A stretch of 64,000 nucleotides of DNA. Source: Gadus chalcogrammus. Lineage: Eukaryota; Chordata; Actinopteri; Gadiformes; Gadidae. Shown piece by piece: positions 1 to 11,507 of the stretch. The stretch lies in contig NC_079421.1 of the NCBI RefSeq assembly GCF_026213295.1, positions 16,470,209 through 16,534,208 of the forward strand, written 5' to 3'. The position numbers and the translations under genes are program-made. The notes beneath the pieces are model-generated. The model was not told the DNA's origin and made no database searches. It saw only the letters and a program-made list of their open reading frames with translations. Position 1 is the first letter of the stretch; each line of letters starts with the position of its first letter.

Positions 1-935
1 GAAGCAAAACCATGTGAATTTTATTGTGAATTCTGAGTATGTTGCTTATATAAAGGGTAAATATGAGGTTAGAGACATTTAATCTCATGCTGTATTTCTC
101 CATAACTAATCTTTATGACGGTTGTCGTTATTGTTATTAATTTGTCATAAATAATTGCCTGTTAAGCCCTTTGAGACTATTTGTGATTAAGGGCTATGGA
201 AATAAAGTTTGGTCGATTTGAAACGCATGTTTTTTTCAAATACAAGTACATAGGATATTAGTCAGACAGTTAAATAACATGTTGGCTACAGGTCAAAAAT
301 ATATTATTGGATTTGATTGGTTGTGAGGAACTTAAAGGTAAAGTGGTGTCAGGTGTGCAGAGAAGTGGCTAAAATAGGAGGCAATATCATAGTTTAATTG
401 AATGCTGATTATCTGTTAGCAGTAGAATACCTGTAAAGTTTACCTGTTACAAGTAACTGTATAACAAGACCATGCATACAACAAATATGTGCTGCGCGAT
501 TCATGTAGCATTTTGAGAGGTTTATTTAATATATTATTATCCACGGGGAACCTAGGATATTCCTTTCCTACCTCTATTTTCTAAACCATGCAGAAAGCGC
601 AACACCATCTCAGGCATGATTTCATTCTGAACACCAGGTGGCAGTACTGTACTGCACAAACTATTGCGTGCACAACCTGTGTGTCGTCTTTAGAGGGTAA
701 TGTTTTTTTCTTATTCTTTATGGTAAAATAATTGTACGGTGCACAAAAAAAACTCCACACGGTCTGAACCTGTCCTTTAAAAGGAAGTGTAGTATACGAT
801 GCATATTATTGCGGAAACGCAAATGGTAATGCCTTTGATGGAGATGCTTAAGTGTTCTGCGATTGGTTCGCTTGGTATCAGGCGCCTCAAGAGCCCGCCT
901 TTAAACCGGTCCCGTCCAATAGGCTCGGTTACATT
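1..935. other. Upstream flank, no gene recognised
   Basis: AT-rich sequence with no convincing exon. An AATAAA at 201-206 followed by a T/G-rich stretch could be the poly(A) site of a plus-strand gene ending left of the window, but no coding sequence supports this. A CTCF-like core (CCAGGTGGCAG) sits near 634-644. Confidence 0.4.
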
Positions 936-939
936 GAGC

Positions 940-1045
940 AGAGATGGGGGCTATTTGTTCTAACCCGGCGTCGTCTCTATAAAAGCCCTTTTCCGCTGTA
1001 AACTAGTCGGGGGAATTTTCACCTTTCTTCCCGGCAGGTGATGTG
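940..1045 (+). promoter_or_regulatory. TATA-type core promoter of mid1ip1
   Basis: A consensus TATA box (TATAAAAG) lies at 978-985. A pyrimidine-rich likely start region follows about 30 bases downstream, at 1010-1030. A CCAAT-like element (tCCAATagg) lies at about 915-923. The position, about 650 bases before the only coding exon, fits a gene with one 5'-UTR intron. TATA-driven expression suits a metabolically induced gene of this family (inference). Confidence 0.6.
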
Positions 1046-1628
1046 CAGAGGAGCTCGAGAAGTCCTCGAGTTGTATATGAACAAAGCACCATCGCCATCA
1101 AGAAATCATCTCCTCGGTCTACCTCCTAATTCGGGTCAGTTTATAAATACAGCGTAATCACAACTGCTCATCTTTTTGTGTTGCACTCGTGCTAGACCTA
1201 CTATTTCAACTAACGCTATTAACTCCTAGTTGCGATTTTTGTGTGGTTGGAATACTTATTCGTTCGTCTGATCGTAAATGTCTAACCTTTCTAGTTTTTC
1301 AAACCTTTATAACTGCTTCCAGTTAATCCGTTACCGCGACATACCGCGTCTAGATGTGTCCTGTGCGACGCGCCCTGCAGCCTCGCTGCACTCGGTCTTG
1401 TGTCGGGTTACCTAATGATGGTTTCACTATACATAGTTCTACGATCTTGACTTATCTGTTATTGTGTACATACCCACACTATGGTAGCGTCGGTGGCCTA
1501 CGACTCATATGAATGTTTTTCTCTTTTCTCAGAAATTGGATCATAGCCCCACGGGTAATTTGGCGTTTCTTCTTTGACTCCACCTGCCTCTTATTCTATC
1601 ACCAAGCGAACTCTAAACACCCTTCAAG
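1010..1628 (+). other. mid1ip1 5'-UTR exon 1, UTR intron and exon 2 leader
   Basis: A non-coding first exon runs from about 1010 to a donor at about 1135 (CGG|GTCAGT); GCAG|GTGATG near 1037 is an alternative. A pyrimidine-rich tract and CAG acceptor end at 1532. The leader continues from 1533 to the ATG at 1629. One 5'-UTR intron before a single coding exon is the usual layout in this family. The exact donor is uncertain. Confidence 0.5.
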
Positions 1629-2132
1629 ATGATGCAAATAATCAACGACCCGGCGAGCAACAAGCACTCCCTCATCAATATGATGAACCGTTTCATCGCG
1701 GCCGCCAACAACATGGATGAAACTATCATGGTGCCGAGCTTGTTGCGGGATATGCCGCTGGAGGAACGAGCCGAAGCTGCAGAGATTGAACCCAACAACA
1801 ATCAGCACCAGCAGCAGCCCTGCCTCATCAAGCAACGGGATATGTACGAGCACTACCTCCTCCTCAAGTCGATAAAGAACGACATGGAATGGGGGCTGCT
1901 GAAGCGGGAGCTGAGTAGCGGAGCCAGTTTCCTCGAGATGGCCGTCAAACAGGAAGAGCAGAAACCGGTGACCGGGGATCTGCCCAACGAGGACACCAAC
2001 TCGGACTTGGAGGAACAGTTCCACTTCCACCTCCGCGGACTGTTTGGTGTCCTGTCGAAGCTCACCGTGCAAGCAGACCACCTCACGAACCGCTACAAAA
2101 GGGAAATCGGGGGTGGGAATTTCATGAGATAG
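1629..2132 (+). CDS. mid1ip1: Mid1-interacting protein 1 (MIG12/Spot14 family)
   Basis: Single coding exon, 167 aa. In the vertebrate family the protein binds Mid1 on microtubules and promotes acetyl-CoA carboxylase polymerisation, so it favours fatty-acid synthesis. Family blocks are in order: MMQI at the start, KHSL..MNRFI (about 12-23), NNMDETIMVPSLLRD (27-41), DMYEHYLLLKSIKNDMEWG (71-89) and the C-terminal block FHFHLRGLFGVLSKL..LTNRYKREIG (about 131-161). The middle is a variable, Gln/Asn-rich linker (about 52-66), typical of this family. Length is near the human 183 aa. The start is the first ATG after the UTR acceptor. Teleosts carry several mid1ip1 copies (mid1ip1a, b, l) and I cannot decide which this is. 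Confidence 0.88.
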   Translation: MMQIINDPASNKHSLINMMNRFIAAANNMDETIMVPSLLRDMPLEERAEAAEIEPNNNQHQQQPCLIKQRDMYEHYLLLKSIKNDMEWGLLKRELSSGASFLEMAVKQEEQKPVTGDLPNEDTNSDLEEQFHFHLRGLFGVLSKLTVQADHLTNRYKREIGGGNFMR

Positions 2133-2830
2133 GGTTTGCTTAAGTTAAACCAGACTGCACACTTCGTTAAGACAGGCTTGTTTTCAAAGAGAACGTGGCC
2201 GCCACCTCTACTAAAATAACTGCAATGGACAGCAATCTGACCAGGGCCTTTTCTTTCCCATTCCTTTCAAAGTATGCGCCATGCCACCCTTTCCCCAACG
2301 TCAGCCAGCTCTACTAAACTTATTTTAAACACCTGCTGTACTGTACCCTGAGCCTTTAGGATCTTTTTAAACTGGATTATTTGCATCGTCTTGAGGATAT
2401 AGACACTTAGTGGTTATGCAGAATCTCCCCCTAGTCGTTCATTTCAAGTTTGGCAGGGAATTAGGTCAACGGGGCACTGGGTGGGACTGACCTCACCTTA
2501 GGAGCATTTTGAATTCTGGCTATTCTGACACAAAAAAGTGAGTAAAATTCTGGGCTTTAGGTCCTTGTCAAAAGACGTTATATATTTCAACATTTCCAAC
2601 CCAGTAATTGTAACATGTGCCTTGAATTTTATATGCTATCCATGCCCTCTCCATTCGATTCCTATCTGGTCCCTCTTTTCAGAAATTGGTTTAACAGTTG
2701 TAACCGGTGTTGTTATGGTAACCACTTATTTGTTTTGTCCTTTTGAATATTTCATTTTTTTATAAATATATATATTGCAGTCCAAATGAATAAAGAATTG
2801 GAAATAAACATCCTTTATTTGTGTACTTTG
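2133..2830 (+). terminator. mid1ip1 3' UTR and poly(A) signals
   Basis: About 680 bases of 3' UTR with no open frame, ending in two overlapping-range AATAAA signals (2789-2794 and 2803-2808). A T/G-rich element follows at 2812-2830. This gives a transcript end near 2825. Confidence 0.65.
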
Positions 2831-5800
2831 TTACAGAATGTGTCCTCTTATGTTCTGACCCCCCCAGGAGTAGGCGACTAGCATGGCGTGACTCCCTCAG
2901 GCAGGTCTGAACATGAACCCACATTAAACTGTTGCTTCAGTCCTTATGAGTAGTCTTCCACCGATTCTGTAATGTCTCTGGGATCCCTGAGGTGTGCCCT
3001 AACTGAAGGGCTTTTGCCAAGGATGGGACAGAGCAATGTTGATATCTAAAGGTGTGCCTGGGAAGAGACTGGTATTGACATTTCAAAGGGAACTTGACTC
3101 AGAATATGCTTCAAGTTGGAATACTTGAGCTGGTGTTCGTGGTGATGTTTTTATTATACGATGTTAACCATGGCCTCTGCAAAAAACGAATTGCATGGCT
3201 TTTAAATTCTATGGCCCCATATTTCATATTAATTTCTTCTGGAAATGAACTGCATTGAGTGCCAGGTAGCGCAGTGGAATCGGGTTAGATATTATTTTTA
3301 AGGTCAGACCGGTCTATAAAAGAGTCACTTGAATGCTGTTAAAACAATTATACATTAACTTACTAGATGACACTTTCATATGCAGAGTTGTCTTGTACAA
3401 AATTGCGCTATGGGATACCGCTTAAATGCGTTATCTTTAGCTAATATGAGGTCATTATCTCAGACTGACAAATTGATCCATCCCTCTCGATACCCCGCCC
3501 CTTAGCAACAGTTCCACCAACGGTAGCCAATCCGGTTCTTTCTCTTGCACACTCTGACTTCCCTTCTCTCATATCCACAGCAATGTTGTAAACAAGCATT
3601 TAAAAAAACGACCACTGAACAGCAGTCACCATTGGAAAAACCATGCTCCTTTGACAAAACACTGAACATGCTGGGACTGAGGACAAGATAATTGAATATA
3701 CAAATAATTGCACAAGCTTTATCATGTTGGCTTGCAGGGCCTCGTTTCTTTCTGTTCACAGATGCTCGCAGAAATGCTGCCAAATCAAAATGGCAGAAAT
3801 TACAGGCTATTCTGGCAAATGGGGTTAAGCACACTGTGCATAACAACTTTGAAAACAGAATTAAAATAAGGCTAAATAAATAAACGTACCATCTAAAACC
3901 ATGGGATTAATGATTTTATGAGGAATATAATATTTTACAATTGTATCATTTATTTGTACGATTCCATATTTGATTTATTCATGAGGTATTGATTTTGCAT
4001 GCAGGATTCCCATTGTAATTAACCACAGGGAAGTGTAGACAGACATGGTTACTCTACAGCACAAGCAAGTCCCCCCAGGTCACATTCACCTCTTGGGAAA
4101 GGTGATAGCAAATGATACAGTCACTCTGCCCTCGAGATTACAGCTAACCATGTGCCAATTAAAACATAAACTATTTTTGCAGTTGTTCAGCAATCGGGCC
4201 TACAAGAGTGAAGCAACAGTGTCCTCTTGCTTCATTCAATTATAATACACAAATTGTTATTTTGTGCGTGCGAGAAAAACACCTTCATGAGTCATGACTA
4301 TGGAAATCTATTGCAAATACAATGATCACAGTCAGTCCAACCATCGCACCCCATAACAGAAAAATACATCCCACTTATGTACAAAAATCAGTGGTATATT
4401 TCCCAAGAAGATTTGGTGAGTCTTTTTTTCCCGAAGAAGGTTTTGCAACAATTCATAAGGGAAGGAAATGTTGCGTGAGTAGGAGGTGTTAGTGTTTAGA
4501 GCGTGGGACCTCGGTGGCTCACAGAGCCTTGGGAGGAGTGCATGGGAGGCATTTGGTGTTGAAAGGTCCTCCTTCGTTCCCTCTGTAGCTGGCACAGCCA
4601 AAGGTCCAGGCCTTGGCCATGCCGAGGTGGCGTGATCATACAAACAGATGATTGGGCAGAAGATGGCATTGGCAGCCGTATTTAGCAACAGCTGTATCAT
4701 TGGCAACGGGCTGTATCACAATTAACATGGCATGGCATGTTTATATGGGAGGCTAGCCGCAAATATAGGTCAGGGCTGAAAGAGTCATGTTTACTGGACC
4801 AGTCTGGAAAGTTTACCTGATTAATGGTCGATAGACACTAGGGTCAGACGGTCAAACAGTATTTATTGCTGTTGTGCTATCTTTTTGGCAAGCTGCTGTA
4901 ACCTAACATACCGATATTTGTTATATGTTTTGCTTTCCATGGCAAAACCTGTTGAACCAAATCGACTCCTGCCCTTCACCTTGTTGGATGTCGTTTGAGA
5001 AACCTGAGATGATCTAATTGTCAAATAAGCCTCTTACAATTTAAATAGCTTACGTTCGGTGCTGCGTCGCATCGCGGGCCTGGAGTTACTATGGCATCGG
5101 CATTGTGAGGAAAGATCATCCAGTGGGTCCGTGGGGTTCGGCCTACATCACAGAGCATGCTCGGACTCACAATATGTGGCTTTGTGCTGCAGACGTAATG
5201 AGCACCAGCATGCTCCATCAACTGATTAGCATTTTCCCAACAGACATCTGTTAAAGAGCTGAGGGGCAGCGGGGTCGAACTAGAAGACTAGAGGCGAGAA
5301 ACTTCTACTCCAACAAAATATCTCCTCGGGGAGTTCCTGAAAGCTTATCGTTATGTACTTTGGGTTATAGTATTGTTCTCTGGCCAAGTATGCTTGAAGC
5401 AGAAAACAGGAAGAAAAGTTTTAGTTAATGTCAAAACCCTTAAAACAAACTTGAAGTAGAAAAAATATTGTTGTAAACAGAAATGCATCTCATGCATGCA
5501 TGGATTGCCGTGTCAATGCAAAAGCCAATAGCCGTCGACAGTAACACATGCAGGCATGCACATCAAACTCTCTATTTGTTTCATGAGAGAAAGGATTATC
5601 TCAGAGAGGGAAGTAACTATACCACAACAAGCAACAAGGAGACAGAAAGCCAGTCACAACAATATCAGTATCAGCTCAGGGGCTCCCATGACCCTCCCAT
5701 TTCCCCATAACTGGCACTTCTACGGGCTGCCCTGGAGAACAGTATGTTCCTTTTGGCGTCGATGTTTCCCTCCAGGCTTCCATCAACACGGCCTCAGAGC

Positions 5801-6407
5801 CCTCCCACTGCCTCCCCCCCACAACCCCTTGATTGGGAGAATCACTCCGTCATGCGGTGCAGAACTTGTGGAACATAAACCAAACGCACGGGCGGCGATC
5901 TGGCTACTGTTTGAACAGAGCACGACACCCAAGTTGTCGTGAAACATGACACCTCTGCAGCTATCCTGTTGCAACCTTGCAAAGTGGCCGATTTTATTGG
6001 CCAGGTGAAAAGAATGACAGGATGTGCGTATCCAAATAAAAAAAGATACAATGCCTTGCAATGAATGCAAATGGTGAATCTTGAAGTTCACGCACGCTGA
6101 CACCACCGGCGTGTGTGTGGTGCGGCGAGCACGCAGGACTGCAATGTAAGCGGTTATGTAAGAGCCAATTGGGCGTGGAGCCCAGCTGGTGCTCCATGCA
6201 GCCTGACACAGGCAGCCTCTCAAGAGACAGAGGACCTCGCTGCCAATGCTCACACACTGGTTCCTCAGATATTCCCAACCCCAGCCCCACTCTGCGCCTT
6301 GCCCCACCTCTGCTGGGTCCGTTATACGGCTCTCCAGCGCTTTATGCGCGTCACCAACGTGTGCACTCGGGATTTACTCCCTGAGGTGTATAATCCAATA
6401 GGCTATG

Positions 6408-6552
<145 letters not shown>

Positions 6553-6936
6553 TGAGCAGGACCAATGACAAATACATGTGGACAATCATGCACATTTCTG
6601 GTCAGAGACAGAAAGATGTGTTTTTACTGGTCATTACAAGTGTTGTCTCTGTAATCAATACTGCTTTTAAATAAGTGTAATTGTATCTAGTCTAAGGAAT
6701 CGGTGTGCGCTAAGTTTGACATACTCATTGTCTGGTGATCAAATCCTCTGTTCCAACAGGGAGATAAGAGACAGGAGCTCTCCACGGCTCACCGGCGACA
6801 TCCAAACCCTGTTTGCTGCTCAATCTACTCAATCTACTCAAACACAAAACAAACATAAGACAATAAAGGGCTGTGTAATGGGCGTCTGCATGTGAGTGTG
6901 TTTGTGTGCGTGCATGTGTGTTTATTTATAGTTGGG

Positions 6937-6940
<4 letters not shown>

Positions 6941-7031
<91 letters not shown>
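6941..7031. repeat. (TG)n microsatellite
   Basis: About 45 uninterrupted TG units, 420 bases from the previous tract. Scattered TG-rich sequence between 6890 and 6925 suggests an older, partly decayed flank. Confidence 0.95.
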
Positions 7032-7034
<3 letters not shown>

Positions 7035-9654
7035 AGGTGGGACTTGTGATTATGTTTGTCAGCCTTTTTTGTATGGACAAGTGCATGTCCACTGTTAAAC
7101 TATGGGAACCCCCACAGTATACAATAAGGATTGAACATTCAGTCAAGCCACAGGTAAAAGCACAGGACGTAGGTGAGCGTGGATTAGAACATGAGATGCT
7201 TATACAACAGATTATAGCGCTTATTAGTTCTAATTCTAGTACTAATCTCTGACTTTCCACGCAAGGCTTTTCAGCTTGTTAGGTGTCATAGCGCGCTATA
7301 TGTGACAATAGTACACCTACGTGTTCCCTGCTATGTTTCAGACGATTGCTTAAGGTGAACAAAGTGATAGATTGTGAAGCACTGCATTTCATACGCTCTA
7401 TCCAAATATAGGGTTTATCATTTGCACCACAAAGAAGTGCTGTGCGTGACACAGCGCTATTCAAACGAAGGGATATGCTCGCTTTGAATAGGAGTAGAGG
7501 GTTAAATAGGGAAAGGCATCAGCCCTGGCTTCCTGATGTTAATAAGTTACTACAACCAGTATAAAAAACAGGGTGAACATAATGCCTGATACCTTGAATC
7601 TAACCCTGTGAGTTAGCCAGCTTGTCAGATAGCCAACCATGTGGCTGTAAAAACATTCATCAACATTTTACTACATCGTTCTGCCATAATCCCTGAGTTG
7701 TAAGAACTATTCTTATTCTTTCTTTAACCTTTATTTATCAGCATTGTCAATTAATCGCTTGGTCTATCAAAAGTCATAAATAACGGCAAATTCCTACCCA
7801 AGCTACTAAAGACCAAAGAGATGTCTTAAATGTGCTTGCTTAACTTGACAAGCAGCCAAGAAAATAACAAACTGTTCCTTTTACGGTGATCCATGAACCA
7901 AATGTGTGATTTGAACTGCAACATTAACCAGCAAATGTTTTTTTTTTGTACTTGATAATTGACTTAACTGATTAAGTCATCGAGTATCAAGATAAAATAA
8001 GTAACATTATGTTCCACTTATCACTGCTGCACTACTTCATTCATTTGGGCACATCCTGACGCTTATATCTTCAGAACAGGAACGTTCTGTCCCTGGATGG
8101 GGTTGAGGTGACACTGATTGGGATGCGGGTCTGCTTCCCCCACACAGGGATATCGTGAGCTAGCTGCTATTTAATAGGAAACGAGAGGAGAAGAGAGCTG
8201 AGGCCAAGCCCAAGACACTGGCCAAGGGAACCGTGCTTCCCCTTTGTGTTTCGTTTATATTTCCTTCAAAGCAGGTTGTTATGTAAGCCGATGTAGGAAA
8301 ATAATGGAGGCTCTTTGGAAACTGAGAAGCCGAGGAGGAGAGACAGGCGACATAAAGGGAGAGGGGAGGAGTGGGTTGACTGAGAGAAAATGGCTCTAGG
8401 GGCTCGTTGTATCTAGCCCTTGTATTGTATTCAAGGGCTAGTGTGTTAGCTATGATTTAAAGTAATATGTAATGCACTTGAAATGTTGTTTTTGTGTGGA
8501 ATAGTGAAACTTTGTGGCTGGTACTAGACTCGGGTCGTTTAACCCAACCGCTCAAACAAACAACAAGGCTGAAATCTTTTTTTTTTTTCTCAACAGGATC
8601 TACATGTCAATACAATACATGACTCCACTAGCTCCCCCTTTCCATGTTGTAGGTCTTGTAGAGACTTGCCCTCGTTTCGGACCAATCAGAATCCACTGTC
8701 CCACAACGGAAGACCAATGTGCTGCACGGGATCACAGGGGCTTGGTGAGCGAGCGGGACTCACGGCTGGATTCCATTCGGCCTGTGACGTCAGGCTGGAG
8801 TTACAGGACCTCAGTTTGGCCTCTGTCGAGGTGACGAAGAAACGCACACACTGCCATTTATTTTGTTGTAACCTAAACTTTAACCAAAACTTTAAAATAC
8901 GTGTTGCGCAATTTGCGAAAAAAAACATTCGGCACACAAAGTGGCCTTTTTAAACGAGTGTAAACATTTATACACAAGGCTACTTCTGGAATTTCCCCCT
9001 TGATTAATAAAATATATATCTATCTATCTACTTTTATAGGCGTTCAGACAGGCGAGTTTATACGGATGCGCACGCACCCAAAGCACTCCTGGGCTGGCTT
9101 CTTGCGCGATAACGGCCGTGCTGCTGCTGCGCTGGCTGTGGCTGAACGCTGGTAACCCCGCATGGTCTGCCTGTCACACGGTACAGTGTTTAGACACCAT
9201 CTGGCCAGTGGGGCTCTGTGTAAGGGGAAGTCACATTCTCACGATACAATGCCACCAACCGAGTAACCCATCTCTGATTTGCATGTGTTGAAGAATAAAG
9301 TAGCAAATAACGATTAGATATTTCGTGTTCCTGTTCTTTTTCCACATTGTAATGATATGCCTATGTATGAAGATTTTCCGTCAAAGTTTAATTATCTAAA
9401 AAGTAGTGCCGAAGTATGTGCTGGTGATTACGTTTAACAATTAAACGTACGCCAGGTTGGAGTTCTTGACAAAGGTTACGTTGATGTTTATGCAATTATA
9501 TGTCTCAACTATGTCACACATACGGTCTGAATTCAGAATATTTACGAAGGTGGTAACTCATGCTAGGCCTACCAACTCATTGTAAAGTCTACTAGGAAGA
9601 GAAAAGATTGATTTCAGTTCAGCGCTTTCAGTTTCAGATGTTGATTTCCGGTCC

Positions 9655-9672
9655 CTGGCGCCCTCTAGTGAA
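9655..9672 (-). promoter_or_regulatory. CTCF-like motif, minus orientation
   Basis: CTGGCGCCCTCTAGTGAA resembles the reverse complement of the vertebrate CTCF core (CCACTAGAGGGCGC). It lies about 300 bases beyond the bcorl1 poly(A) site. Motif match by eye only. Confidence 0.35.
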
Positions 9673-9973
9673 CAACCTCTCGGTGATATCTGGGCCAGCG
9701 GAGGGTTCCCCGTTTCGGTGTACTGTTTGTCCCGGCCTTGTATAAAACCTTTTGACCCGCCCTGCAAATGCAGACCTTTATTTTTGCGACCCTTTTCTAT
9801 ACGAGTGCAAAAGCCCTGATCAGTTGTAAAATATAATGTGTTAGTGTACAGATTCCTAGCTGTAATGCATCAGTCAGCAAATGGCACTCATTTTAGACTA
9901 ATTCTGATTAACACATTAACAATCATGCTTTATTCCTGTCAATTTCGTACAAAAGGAGTCAAATAAAAGTTTC

Positions 9974-11507
9974 TTTATTGTTCTCACACAGGTTGCTTGA
10001 AGGCTTGGTGTATCCCATTCACTATACTTTTATTTACCTTTCGATCACATTATCTTAAATATCTTTTCTTTACTTCATGACCTCCAACAAAAACTTCATT
10101 GATTGTCAACACAAAACTTTAGCACCAGTACATTAAAACTGTACTTTTGCTTTGCTGAAATACTGTTTTTTTCCAATCAGGAAGAGAAAAAGAAAAAAAC
10201 TGAATCAAGGAATCCTAATTAGTACAATTCAAAGAAATGAAGCACCAACCATATACAAAACAAAACAAAACAAGATTCAATAGATAGTTCTGTCCCATAC
10301 ACAAAAGGTCAAATATATTAATGACTATTAAATTAAGCACAGACAAACAAAACAAAAACAGTGTAAATAAAAACACGCAGCAAGGAGAGAAGACCTTCCA
10401 GAAGACCACATGGACGGAGGGGCAGGTCAGGGTTCAGGGGTCAGGGGTGCAGTTTACAAGGCTTTAGGGTTCCGGGGGGGGGGGGTGGTGGAACGGCTCC
10501 GGGAGGAGGCTTCCGGGATGGGGGCGGGCGGAGGGCGTAGCTACAAAAACTTTTCATCTTCGCAAATCTGTAAACAAGTTCACATTCTCAAGTATTCCCC
10601 CTTAAAAAATGTTACAAATAAAAACAACAAGGTACCCCGAAGAAATTAAAATCACTTTGTAGCCGAGCCTGGGACCGTTGTTTTGTGTGAAATGGTAACA
10701 CACAGCAAAAAGAATAGGGTGTGTCCGGTAATGTTTTGTACACCGTCTCCTCTGGATAAGAACATGAAGTGTGTCAGCGGTAAGGGGGGGGGGGTCGGGG
10801 TAAAGCTGTGTGCGAGAGAGAGGGGGAGAAGGGTGCGTTTGCAGGACAATACGATGTGCCGTGGGGTCGGACCGCTGCAGGGGGCCCGGGTGTCCCCAGG
10901 TCCATAGAGAGACCATCTGGACCGGGTCAAGCCGGCCCTAAGCCTCTTAGCCGTATTTCACCAAGAGAAAAAAAAAAGAAAAAATGACTTGGATTATCTT
11001 TCCCCTCGAAAGAAAAAAAAAAAAAGCATGAGGCGCTTTCCCATCAGGAACAAACTCAATACCAAAAAGTTCTGATCGTCGATGTCGTCCCACCTCTCGC
11101 CACGAGACCACTATTATAATTATAATTAAATCATGATCATTCAATCAAAAAAAGTGTTCCATAATTCATGTGTAATCAAATTGACCTATTGATAGGAACC
11201 TGATTGCTGTTATATTTATACTTCTGAGCACCAAGTGTCGTCACTTGTCTGTTCCTGTGCGCTTTTGTCCTTTCTTTGACCACCAGATGATGGACCTACA
11301 GCTGAGGTCAAGAGGTCAGAGAGACCGGTCCAGTCCCAGACCCTGGCGAGAGTTTAAGCGCTTGGACCCCCCAAATCATCCACCAGCCTTGCTGAAAAAA
11401 AACCCGGGATGGAGAGGATTCTCTCTTACAACTGCACCCTCCCGAGGGAGCACAATAGGGTAGACGCAAGGTTAAGCTTTTGAAGCACGACGAGGGGGGG
11501 GGGGGGG
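9974..11507 (-). terminator. bcorl1 3' UTR and poly(A) signal
   Basis: On the minus strand the stop codon (11510-11508) is followed by about 1.5 kb without a significant open frame. An AATAAA complement lies at 9979-9974. The first UTR bases are a C15 run (11493-11507 reads as G on the plus strand), immediately after the stop. Further homopolymers lie near 10476-10485, 10786-10795 and 11013-11025. Confidence 0.6.

Noticed and set aside
5483..6307. Overlapping open frames on both strands near 6 kb
   Set aside because: No splice context and no recognisable domain; both strands open in unrelated frames by chance.
10410..10930. Open frames in the bcorl1 3' UTR
   Set aside because: Short, frame-inconsistent and interrupted by homopolymers; downstream of a firm stop codon.
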